Source: Macropodus opercularis
Lineage: Eukaryota; Chordata; Actinopteri; Anabantiformes; Osphronemidae
NCBI GenBank assembly: GCA_030770545.1
Contig: CM061096.1
Coordinates: 8,723,501 to 8,787,500, forward strand
Length of the DNA: 64,000 nt
Direction: 5' to 3'
A program made the position numbers and the translations under genes. The notes below the pieces were generated by a model. The model made no database searches. It was not told the origin of the DNA and saw only the letters and a list, made by a program, of their open reading frames with translations. This document shows positions 25,901 through 36,360 of the stretch, piece by piece. How positions within the stretch are numbered: the first letter of the stretch is position 1; each line of letters starts with the position of its first letter.

Positions 25901-27620
25901 TTTGCGATGCAAACGCTCCTTCTCACTCCCGGTGACTTGCAAAGCTGTGATTGACTGAAAAAAACGGGCTGGTGTAGAAAAGTGACATAGTGGAAACGTG
26001 GACGGCAAATAGCTCATCAACATGTCTGTTGACAAATGTCATGTGATTGAAACCACCTGACTGACTGGGCACGTTACAGATAAGCACATTAAATGCGCAA
26101 CAGTTACTATTTAGGTGTGATGTGTGCTCTTTAATGTGTTCATATCATTTTGAATAAATTGCACAAGGGAAGTGTTTGCTCTCATTCATTTGATATCCGC
26201 ATATAAGGGAGCAGTTTCCAGGGTAACAGTGTCAACACATGCACCTGCTCCTGTAGCCAGAGGAACCCGTGTCAGTTCCCATAATGAACATAGTGGATGT
26301 TGTTCAGATGGCAAAACTGCCGTAATGAAATGACTCCGAACTATAAAGTTCACTGCACTTAACATAGACATTTAAAGTTAATGAGAGGAGCAAACAGCTT
26401 TACAAGAGCTGGACGCCAGCGAAGGCACCAGAAGCCTGATGCAGTGATTACTCCCCCCCAGTTTCCCAAATTCCACATCACTGATCACACACAATAGCTG
26501 TGAGAGGGGCTTGTTTTAGTTTCTGTGAGGGAAGAATTCCCAAATCAAACATTGACCACTGCACACACAGACAGAGACACTTCTGTTGGACCTTTTTCAT
26601 AATGCACAGCATGGGGAGAAAAGCGAAACAGCGCTCATGCCTGTTTTGACATGATCACAGAAAACATGATAAAACAAGTTTCAACACGTGCCGCTGTGGA
26701 CGTCGCTTGGCCTCTTATCTCTAAATAGCAAATTCTTCCTTCTTTACGTCATCAGATTGTTGAAGTCTAGTGTGTACTATCACTCTTACAATAAAATACA
26801 TCATATCTCCCAACAATTTAAAAAATAACCCATACAAAGCAAAAAGCAGCAGCCAAGAACTTTCTTTTCAGACACCCTCCACGTTGAGGCGAAGCCATAG
26901 GACAAAGCAGCCTGTATATCTGTGTACCATACGTTGTGTTTCCAAAACAATACCATCTTATGAAAACACCCACTCAAGAACACAAATCCCCTCTTTATGC
27001 TGTGATAGACACACAATCTAATAAGGTCTGAGTCAAGCTTCAAATCAAATCTGACAGCTCCCTGGGAAAAAGAAAACACATGCAGAGAAAGCTGAAGAGC
27101 TGCTCGTTAACAGAAAGCAAAGTGATAAAAGTGCATTTCTCCCACAGAGCCTTGACCCGAAGGAACATAATTAATGTCATCTAGGCACGGCGCCACTTAC
27201 TACACACAATAGAGTCTAGAACAGGAAGAACCCACGCTGGCTGCCCAATTCATTTACCTCCTACCTCTAAAGCTTCTGTCGTCGAGTGACTCCTCAGGCT
27301 GAACATCAGGGGCCAGATGCAGAGAAAGTCATAGCAGAGTGAAGAAGGAATTTAGCCTGAAGATAGAAGGGAATATGTTCAGGCTAAATATGCTTCAAAC
27401 ATTCCAACAAGGAACAAGGAACTTGTAAAAGCACTTAAAACCTTTAATTCACATAAAGATAAAGTACGCTGTAATAATGAAAACATATTTCACTTTGAGG
27501 AAATCGTCGGTTTTTTTTTCAGACCAATTCATCAAACTTATCAATAGAAATAGTTTTTACCAATTGTTCTGTATTAACACGAAATATATATTTTGCAATG
27601 CAAAATGTCCAAAGCTTCTG

Positions 27621-27642
27621 TGAATGAATGAATGAATGAATG
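27621..27642. repeat. (TGAA)n tetranucleotide microsatellite
   Basis: About five and a half perfect TGAA units in intergenic DNA. Confidence 0.9.
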
Positions 27643-30600
27643 TATAATATGTGGTTTATTTTAAAAACATGGAATCCATCAAACAAGGAATCCTAACGTC
27701 CAGTCAACAGTTATTGTCACTGTGAGCTGGAGGACACTGGTGCCACCTACAGAGCAGTATACAAGTATAGTATTCTCTAAATATTCTAGGAAGAAAATGT
27801 TTAAAACTATGCCGCCAGATTCACAATAATATGAAAATGTATTCATTTATTTTGTGTTACATGGATGGGTTTTATTTATAACTTTGTAATCTGTAGGTGG
27901 CTGAAGATATTGTATTGTGGATCCACCACTGGCAACAAAACTGCACATTTCAGAGATGCAGAAAAAAACCTTCTATGGCCTGAATATGAATACTGGATAC
28001 CTAACCTGGGATATAATTCATATATATTTCACAGCAGGCCGAGCTGCAGCTTGAAGAGTTGGTTGGCATTTTCCTAGTTGCACTGTGCAGTCAATAGAAA
28101 AAACACAAGTTTTCTGCATAAATATTAGGAATCATTTGCGCCACAAGAAATGCAACACTTAAGGTGCTCTGTGACCTCTGACCTCTCCCACGGCCCCTCC
28201 CTCTCACACAGGACAAACACTCATACAGTCTAAACTCAATTGTCTTATGCTGCTTCTATTTGTTACTTTAACTACTTTAAATTTATTACTTTAACTGTTG
28301 ACATAGAGTCACGTGTGTGTTTTGCCAGCAGGGGGCGCTGTTTATTAACAGTAAGAACGTCAACTATTACTGCAGGCAGATCGTTGAATACGCTGAAACA
28401 CACCATTGGAGCCACTGCTCAGCTGGTGTCCATTTAAATTCAACCTCAGCTCATGTTACACAACCTCTAAATTATACTGACTTCCTAAAACATCATCCTT
28501 CCAGGAAACTGTTGTTCCTCTTCCTCGTGTGTGTGTTCTCTGAACAGGTCCTGCTATTTTTCGCTCTGTCGGTTGCACACATTGACCGTGACTGTCTGGT
28601 CCAGCAGCCCTTGGGGCATGTAGTGGGGATAAACGGCAAAGGAGAAACCACGGGAGGAAAAGAAAAGCCACAAAGGAAATTACTAATAAGCATCAATTAG
28701 ACATCTGGATTCCCTGCTATACAACAAACTGAGATGTTGTAATAAGGAGATGTTATCAGGGTTGAACACACTTTTTGTACAGTTATGGTTCAATGTGTCA
28801 TTGGCAAAGCAGCTGTGTCCAGTATGTGTGCTTTAACATTTTTCTTTTAAGGTATTGCATCATCTAAGCTTAACGTACTCAAGAGGTTTTTTACAACGCC
28901 ACTAAATCTGAGAACCTTCTTGTAGTGTAGTAATCTAGTGAGCAGACTTGGCCGTCCTTCTCCTTGAGCTGCTGAATCGGTGAGTCTGTGTGTGTCTATG
29001 TGTTTAACCCCCACCTTTGCAACGAGGCCTCTCTGTTGCTGTGTTCTTGGTGAGGGCCCACATGGAAGCGATTATGCTGCGCAGAGAGTGAAATTACAGA
29101 GCGAACCTACAGAGTTCCACCACTCATTCACTTAGATTTACACACAAGCACCAAGTTAACGCGCACACACGGGCGTAGGAAGAGACAGATGGGCACAGGA
29201 GCTCTGCTGCCACCTTGCCTGGAGCTCTACATTTCACTGTTGGCTCTGTTGGGACAAGGCTGCAGTGTGCTCCCCTCTCTGCCTTCGCTCTCCTTGGCTG
29301 GAGTGGGACGGAGCCGCGGCTGTAAATTCCTCAAAAAGAGCAGTTAAGAGGGGCCTCCATTAAAACAAGGGGTGGGGAGGTGGGCTGGTGCTCGCCAGAG
29401 AGGAGCCGACTCAATAAGTCATTGTGGAAGCCTAAGGCCTCGCTGGGGCCCACGGGAGAGAACAGGCTGGATTCGAGCGTTGCTACATTGCTGCGGTTGC
29501 ACCTAGTTTGATTGGTTGTGAGGGCTGCGATAACGAATTGAGGACCCAGTAACAATCATTTTGCACCAGGGTTTGATTTAGTCAACAATTAAAGCGCAGC
29601 CCCGTAATACAACTCGAACAACAGCTGCATATTAGTTTGAGCTCACCATGCATTGTGTGTATTATTAATCCTGCATGTTTATTTGCATAAGACCAAATAT
29701 GAGTAGTGTGTGTAATTCATTGCACAACTACACACAATAGAGGACAACATTTTCATTACAAGGCATGGACACGATGAAACATGACACATCAAACTAAATG
29801 CTTTGGGCTAGCGGTGCATTAATACTCTGAAGGTGATCCATCAGTGTCGCACGAATAACATTGAATCCGATTTTTAGAAGTTGTTAGTAGATATCACTAT
29901 TTTAACCAGTCGTGTGTGTCTGGTGCCAAATTTTCAACTACTGCATGAATTGTCAACAACTGCACTAAATTATGACAAGTCTTAAACACAATGACAAGAC
30001 ACTTCCTCCTGCTCCTTGTGTTAGCGTTTGCTACTTGCGCTATCGCCGTGTAAGTTTATGAGAGTGGCAAGGCTGTGTACACACTGTGGTGTCTGGATGC
30101 ACATTAACCATTCCCTCCCTTCCACACACTCCTCCAATTCAAGCCCATTATTATCCCCGGCGTGCTGCAGGATCCCAAAATATCTGTCACGCAGCTGTCA
30201 GCACCTCTCTGCTCAGCAGCTGGAGAAGCTCTGAGGCACTCCCTCGCTTTCTGTCCTGCTCACGCTGAAAGGGGGGGAAAAACATAAATCGGTCTCTAGC
30301 AGGCGGTTGCGTGTGTTCGGTTTCTTTGTCAAAGTCATCCGTGAGTGTTCGGTGCACTTCTGAGCAATAAAAGCTCAGACAAATGGTTGTTCTTGAGCTG
30401 CAATGAACAGGTACAGTTATGGAGGAGCTGAGCTTTTATGTGTTAAACTGGCCACTCTAAGTAAGCAAGTGTTGTCTTTTAGTAAAAACGTGGCTTTCAA
30501 TTTAAAGAAGAGGCAAGTGAGGAGAAAGCAGGATGCCTCCTCGTGACTATTAGGCCCAGCGTCCGCGGCTGGAGATCCTGAGTCAAAGGCCAGAACTGAA

Positions 30601-31903
30601 ATTGCACGTTCCAGCTTCCAGTCTCCTGCGCTCCATCCCCACTGGCTGTGGCCGCCTCTCAAAGCAATGACAGGATGAGAACTTGTTCAGATTTCAAGGC
30701 AGAACCAGAAAGATGGATACTCTGTGTTCTCTGGAAAACCTCAGCAGCTCTCCTATGGTTGGGATAATGTATGACTGCAACTAATCCAGTGTTAGCTTTC
30801 ATAGCATCCTTTTTGAGATTGTGCCAACATTTGATTAGTAACAGGCATAACAGGCTTATTTTTTATGTATTTATTTGCTAACTTTCCTTCATTTGTTTTA
30901 AGAGTCTCTGTATGAATTGGCACATTGGCACAAGCTTTAACAATAGCACCCAGTAATGGTGAGAACACCGGCGCTTGTGACTAACACGATCCCTTTCTGA
31001 CAAGCCAAGGCCTCCTTCCAATAACAGCGACATCATAACATTAACTCAAAAGGCATTCTTCCTGTCTTACCCCCAATCCCTGGCTTGTCCCTTCTTGCCC
31101 TCGAGCGAGCAGGAAACGGCTGCATGCACGGCTTAAGATCTGAGAACGACAACATGGAAGATGGCTGCCACTTGAAAAACTGAGCTCAGACCTTAAAGGA
31201 AAAAAGAAAAACAACCTATAGCTACCACTTCTTATTTAAGTGCAGATTACACGAACAGATCTGCATCAGCGTTTTGATTACAAACCTGGATGTCTTGCAT
31301 GCCCAAGCATTTATCTGCATGTTTGGAGAAGGTCAAACGGGTAATAAAGCCTATGAAAATCTACCCCAGATGGGACACGCAGCGTACACATCAAGATTTA
31401 CTGAGAGAAAATTAGCTTTCTTTTTTTTCTTGGCATAAGTTAAATGCAGCACATCTGATTCCATTTTGTTTTAATGCGGCGAGATCCAAAGTTTAAGTTG
31501 AAATATTCACAAAATCACAGCCACGTCTCTCCCCATTTGGATTCTCCTTTTCTTCCCTTCTTTGTTGTTTACCTCGAGAGAAAGACAAAAGCAGCTAAAT
31601 AATACTACATTTTCCACAGTGTTCTCCGCACCCCTCCTCCTTTAAACTCACTCATTTTTCTTTTCTTTTTTACCCTCATGCTGCGTCTCCCTCAGTCTTT
31701 CGCTCCTCGTACGTTTCTCTGCTTCAGTGCAAAGCCAAACAAGCCAGCCATTAAGTTGAGTTAAGCGCAGGAAGCGGGCCTTCGGGCCAGGCGGCACTGT
31801 TTACAAGGAGCAATCAGGTTTCGGCGGAGCTTTGAAGTGAGCAGCACACAGGAGACGGTCTGTCACTAGGCAGAAGCCCAGCGCCTCTCCGCTGAATCAC
31901 TTG

Positions 31904-31917
31904 CCCCCCCCCCCCCC
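31904..31917. repeat. C14 homopolymer
   Basis: Fourteen consecutive C on the plus strand (G14 on the minus strand), followed by a purine-rich G-tract segment. It is prone to length errors in sequencing. Confidence 0.9.
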
Positions 31918-33149
31918 ATTCAGAGGTGAGGGAGGGCGGAGGCCGAGGGGGTGCAAGATGGCAGAGCAGATGAGGCACAGGTAGATTTATGGGTTTTCCC
32001 CCCTCAGAGTTTTTGCTCCTACCTTTAATCACCCACGCTTGTCTGTTTTTACAGCCCGTCTTTATTTAACCCCAGATGAGGATACAAAAAAGACGAACAT
32101 CAACTTGTCCAAGTCATAGGCTAAAACAAACGATCACAGACAAGAAATATAAAAGCTCTGCCATACGCTTATGTCGTCGTTATACTGTAACCTGTGACGC
32201 TGCACTATGTCCCTTTTTACACCTCTGCAGCAACAATGCTCGTCACCGTATGTGCGTGCAACTCTCAGATGTCTGCTTCTAGCCCAGGGCCTCCGCTCCG
32301 AGGCAGGAGGATCAGCTTTCTCCTCCACACCCATCCACTTCATGACATCACTGAGGAGAAGCTTCAGTTTCAGCCATTCATGGCTTGGGGGATTCCAGCT
32401 TGGCACAGAACACAGTGGATCTAGACAAGCGGCGCTGCAGAGACATCGAACAGCCTTGTTTTCCCTTCATCAAACAGGCAGGAGCAGCCTCTCACCTAAA
32501 CTTGCCAGACGACTGAACCGGGCTTCGTGTTCTGCGTCGTCCTCCACGTCGTGCTTCTCATACGTGGGTGATATTTCAGAATGTCCTGTGTGGGGTATTA
32601 ACAGATGTGCGCTCAGTTACGAGCAGCTACTTTTGTTTTGTGCTGCCTGCCAGTCTGAGGCAACAGATGTTCAGGTGACACAACCCACACCATCGCCGCC
32701 CTGTGAAAACAACATGGCTGCCCTTTCATGAGAAAACAACTCTTTAATGATTAAAAAACACTGAACATATGAAAAACTGTTGTACAGTAACTGATCTGAC
32801 TGGTTTAAAGAGGGGTGACAGTACGTCTCATCAAACAGACCATAAAAACGTCACTTTATCCACTGACTATTAATGCTTGGTTTTTGTCAGTCTTACAATG
32901 AAAATAAAGTAGGTAGGCTAGCACGTAATGACTTTAAATACAAATATATAATTTCATGTTTTTACAAATACTATTAACAATTTCACTTAATTACACATGA
33001 AATGTGTGGAGAGGTATTATTCCACTGCTTCTTTCCGCTGCTCTCTGCCTCTTCTTGGCTCCGCTTGAGTTTATGGTGGCTTTAAGTAAAGAGCCAGAAG
33101 AGGGGGAGGAAGGCACTGCAGCACATGGCATCCATAACCACGTTTGTTA

Positions 33150-33155
33150 TTTATT
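33150..33155 (-). other. candidate proximal poly(A) signal of fzd2
   Basis: AATAAA on the minus strand lies 180 bases after the fzd2 stop. Another is at 32061-32066. Frizzled 3' UTRs are often longer than 200 bases, so the distal site may be the main one. Confidence 0.35.
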
Positions 33156-33334
33156 CAGTCCTTGCGTCTCCACCTTGTCCTTTCATGTAACTCTCAGTAT
33201 GCGTGGCTATAGAGCGGAGGTGAATACAAATGCTGTAAGAACTAAGCAGCTACTCTGTGAGCTACTTGCCTGTTACATGAGAAAAACGAATACTACACAG
33301 ATTAGTCCCAACGACTAACAGATGCGCCTTTTCT

Positions 33335-34963
33335 TCACACAGTAGTCTCTCCCTGTTTGCCGTTTGTCAGCCGTGTGTAGAATTTATGCCAGGAGTGTAA
33401 AGTCTTTCCAGACCAAATCCAGAAGCCAGAAGTGATGCCCACTATCAGTGTCATCAGGTACTTGATCATGTAGACTGTGAAGTCCGGGGTCATGTGGGCT
33501 CCCGTCTGCGGAGGGCAGGGGATGGCCAGGCTCCTGCAGCTATGGCTCCACCAGCTGCGCTCCCACTGTGGGCGGAAGGCTTGCTCATAGAAGAAGCAGG
33601 CGATGACAATAGTTGCAGGGACGGTGTAGAGCACGCTGAAGACCCCGATCCTCACCATCAGCCTCTCCAGCTTCTCTGTCTTGGTGCCATCGTGCTTCAT
33701 GATAGTGCGAATCCTGAACAGCGACACGAAGCCGGCTAGCAGGAAAGAGGTGCCGATGAAGAGGTAGATGAAGAGAGGGGCCAGCACAAAGCCCCGCAGA
33801 GGGTCCAGGTTGCTGAGACTGACAAAGCAGACTCCGCTGAGCATGTCACCTTCTATCTGCCCCATGGCCAGGATGCTGATGGTCTTGACGGCCGGCACCG
33901 CCCAGGCTGCCAGGTGGAAATACTGAGAGTTGGCCTCGATGGCCTCATGACCCCATTTCATACCTGCTGCCAGGAACCAAGTAAGAGACAGGATGACCCA
34001 CCAGATTGAGCTGGCCATGCTGAAGAAATACAGCATCATGAAAAGAATGGTGCAGCCCTCCTTTTTGGTGCCTTGCACAATGGTTTTATAGCCATCAGGG
34101 TTAAAGTTGTCATTGCAGACTACCCTGTCCCCTAGGAAGTAGCCAGCTATGTATGCTATGGAAACCATAGTGTAGCAGCCGGACAGGAAGATGATAGGCC
34201 GCTCGGGGTATCTGAAGCGCTGCATGTCCACTAAATAGGTGGTTACTGTGAATAAGGTCGATGCACAGCAAAGCACAGACCAGATCAGAATCCATAAGCG
34301 AGAGAAATGCATCTCCTTGTCACTGAAGAACATGTACCCGCCGCCCCTCAATGGCTCACACGGAGCTGCACAGTCCTTCTCCTCTAAGAACCTGTAATTC
34401 AGATATGGGGGCACTTTGAGAACTGAGGGGCAAGCAAAATGCGCGGATTCCTCCAGGGGGTCCTGGGTGACAAGGACGGGAATGACGGGTGGGACGGTGG
34501 CGACCGAGGAGTCGTTTTGTCCCACGCAGATCGGTCCGGCTCCCAGCACGGGGAAGTTTTCGCAGCGCAGCCGGTCGGGCCACTGGAAGCCGAACTTGTT
34601 CATGAGCGCCTCGCAGCCCTGCTTGGCCCTCTCGCAGATCGACCTGCACGGAGGAATGGCCTTCTCCAGCACCGTGCACACGGGCGCATACATGGAGCAC
34701 AGGAAGAATTTCAGATCCGGGGAGCACTGCACCTTCACGAGGGGGTAAAACTGGTGCACCTCGAGCCCCGCGTCCTCCTGGTTGTAGTGTCCCACCAGGT
34801 TTGGCATGATGGTTTGGTTATAAGCGATGTCCGTGCACAGAGGTATTGAAATGGGCTGACAAAATCCATGCTCCGGCACGACGATCCCGTTGTCTCCTGG
34901 ATACTGGGCTGATATGAGTAGAGGCAGCAGGAGCGCGACAGACCAGGTTATCTTCCCAGTCAT
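33335..34963 (-). CDS. fzd2: Frizzled-2, Wnt receptor
   Basis: Seven-pass plasma-membrane receptor for Wnt ligands that signals through Dishevelled. It is an intronless frame of 542 aa, as is usual for FZD1/2/7. The first ATG in frame is at 34963; the frame is open upstream but only through non-ATG codons. A signal peptide covers about 1-20. The Frizzled cysteine-rich domain has all ten cysteines (35, 43, 80, 89, 96, 106, 110, 117, 134, 146) and N-glycosylation sites at N49 and N150. A linker of about 45 residues is shorter than in human FZD2 (565 aa). Seven membrane spans follow. The tail has KTLHSW at 520-525 (the KTxxxW Dishevelled motif) and ends in ETTV, a PDZ ligand. TYLVDMQRFRYPERP and the HSWxKFYTRLTN tail match FZD2 better than FZD7, and meioc and ccdc43 next door agree. 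Confidence 0.95.
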   Translation of the reverse strand: MTGKITWSVALLLPLLISAQYPGDNGIVVPEHGFCQPISIPLCTDIAYNQTIMPNLVGHYNQEDAGLEVHQFYPLVKVQCSPDLKFFLCSMYAPVCTVLEKAIPPCRSICERAKQGCEALMNKFGFQWPDRLRCENFPVLGAGPICVGQNDSSVATVPPVIPVLVTQDPLEESAHFACPSVLKVPPYLNYRFLEEKDCAAPCEPLRGGGYMFFSDKEMHFSRLWILIWSVLCCASTLFTVTTYLVDMQRFRYPERPIIFLSGCYTMVSIAYIAGYFLGDRVVCNDNFNPDGYKTIVQGTKKEGCTILFMMLYFFSMASSIWWVILSLTWFLAAGMKWGHEAIEANSQYFHLAAWAVPAVKTISILAMGQIEGDMLSGVCFVSLSNLDPLRGFVLAPLFIYLFIGTSFLLAGFVSLFRIRTIMKHDGTKTEKLERLMVRIGVFSVLYTVPATIVIACFFYEQAFRPQWERSWWSHSCRSLAIPCPPQTGAHMTPDFTVYMIKYLMTLIVGITSGFWIWSGKTLHSWHKFYTRLTNGKQGETTV

Positions 34964-35990
34964 GTTCCCAAGTTGCAAACAACTATATTCCGGTGAACTT
35001 TAAAAAGGCCAAATGTCGATATTCGGCTCCGCAGACAGTTCCGTGACAACTTTGAGGACAGAACTGCCCTTGAACGCGGCTCTATTTGGTCTCCGCTTTG
35101 AAAACTACTCTCTGACTTTGCTCTTTTCCAAAACTCCGAGTCCCTCAGTGCGCTCAGCGCAGCCACGCGGTGCTTTCCGGTGACGGTTTTCAAAGTAAAA
35201 ATCCTCCCCGCGAGATTTAGCAGGTTAAAGGCTAATGTTCACGACCCGGCCGAAGAAGGCTGAGCAAAGCATTATTAACAACAAGAAAAACAATAGACGT
35301 ATTTGTCTTCTTCCTCTTCCTTTTATTATATACATTTCATTCAGACACAATAATTTATTAGTTATAACGTCTACAAAACACGTTATGTATGCTTTTAGTT
35401 TGAAGTTCGCGCTTGTGCACTGGTGGTATGTTTGCTAGCTTATAAACTCCACCGCTGCATTGCGTGTCCCAACCAGACTTTTCAAAGTTCCCTCTGAACT
35501 GACACGGGCCACGGAGGGAGAAGAGTAGCGCGATGTCCATGTCTACATGTACAATTAGGTGTAATGTTGTAATAACAATGGAATAATATTAGTGAGGCGC
35601 AATCCAGAACACACACACACACAACCAGACACACACTTCTTACTCGCAGTTGGAGGGCAAGACATTTCAGCACCGTACTCTTCTAAGTGAAGGCATTATC
35701 TTGTAAGGGTTAATCACATATTTACATATTGGATACGACTACGGTCAAGTGCCTTATCATTGTAAACGCTGAGTGGTAAAAGACAGTAATGAACTTATGG
35801 TGCCATTACTACGATCGTTACTATGAGAGGGGCGGCGTTAGCTGTTGCTATGATCTCTGGTCACCTGTTTGATGTTAATTGGACGAGAGAGAAAAAAGTT
35901 TCCGCAGGCTCAGCCAATGTGCGTAAAGGTCGCGAGGCCTATGTCGAACTTTGATGGACGCCGCGAGATCAATTAGGGATATTATACAGA
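34964..35990. promoter_or_regulatory. head-to-head spacer between fzd2 and meioc
   Basis: About 1 kb separates the fzd2 ATG from the likely first meioc exon, so both promoters must lie here. The fzd2 5' UTR side (34964-35230) is moderately GC-rich. On the meioc side a CCAAT box stands at 35914-35918. A short CA run lies near 35611-35624. No TATA box is obvious. Confidence 0.55.
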
Positions 35991-36025
35991 AAAGTGTCGA
36001 CGCTTTGCTAATTTAGCTAACGCAA
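35960..36025 (+). other. putative non-coding first exon of meioc
   Basis: A good donor (CGCAA before GTAAGT) ends at 36025, and the next acceptor (TTTTTCTTGCAG) opens the exon that carries the meioc ATG at 36315. The 5' end is approximate. Part of the 5' UTR is therefore interrupted by an intron of about 290 bases. Confidence 0.5.
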
Positions 36026-36321
36026 GTAAGTCCGACTTGTTTTTGATGGGTGACTTTAACTGGGTATGTTTCGGCAGAGTTAGCAGGGTTTTTTTTTGTT
36101 TAATACGGACAAAGGTTTGGCCCAAATTAGGCAAGACAGCATAGCGGGCTAGCTGCACTCGCTAACGGTAACGGCTAACTTAGCTAGCGCTGGGCTAGTT
36201 GCGATCTCTAAAATGGCAGCTCGCTTTCAACTGACTTTACCAACAGATAGTTATATTTTTAATATAAGGTGGCAGTAACTGCAAACACTGAGTATTTTGG
36301 TATTTTTCTTGCAGACGAATT

Positions 36322-36330
36322 ATGGAGTAA
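36322..36330 (+). promoter_or_regulatory. minimal upstream ORF in the meioc leader
   Basis: ATG-GAG-TAA, a two-codon upstream ORF, lies in the same exon as the meioc start codon and ends 30 bases before it. Such mini-uORFs can lower or tune translation of the main frame. Confidence 0.6.
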
Positions 36331-36360
36331 AAGATCGGTTCAAGTTCATTGGAGCTCAGA

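Larger units (their letters stand above)
25901..33100. other. gene-free interval between the kinase and fzd2
   Basis: About 7 kb with no exon I can support. Frames such as 32207-32731 (plus) look random. It holds a (TGAA)n run at 27621-27642 and a C14 run at 31904-31917. Part of the right end is probably fzd2 3' UTR. The rest may hold regulatory DNA; this is inference from the gene-poor context of a developmental receptor. Confidence 0.5.

Noticed and set aside
32207..32731. 174-codon plus-strand frame downstream of fzd2
   Set aside because: Low-information Ser-rich translation without family resemblance; overlapping frames are equally open. Treated as chance.
33494..34849. Several open frames antisense to or out of frame with fzd2
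   Set aside because: They are shadows of the conserved fzd2 coding sequence.
33335..34963. Frizzled-7 as identity of the Frizzled gene
   Set aside because: The second extracellular/membrane segments and the C-terminal tail match FZD2, and the neighbours meioc and ccdc43 flank FZD2 in human.
34964..34978. Five extra N-terminal residues on fzd2
   Set aside because: They depend on a TTG codon; the first ATG is at 34963 and directly precedes the signal peptide.
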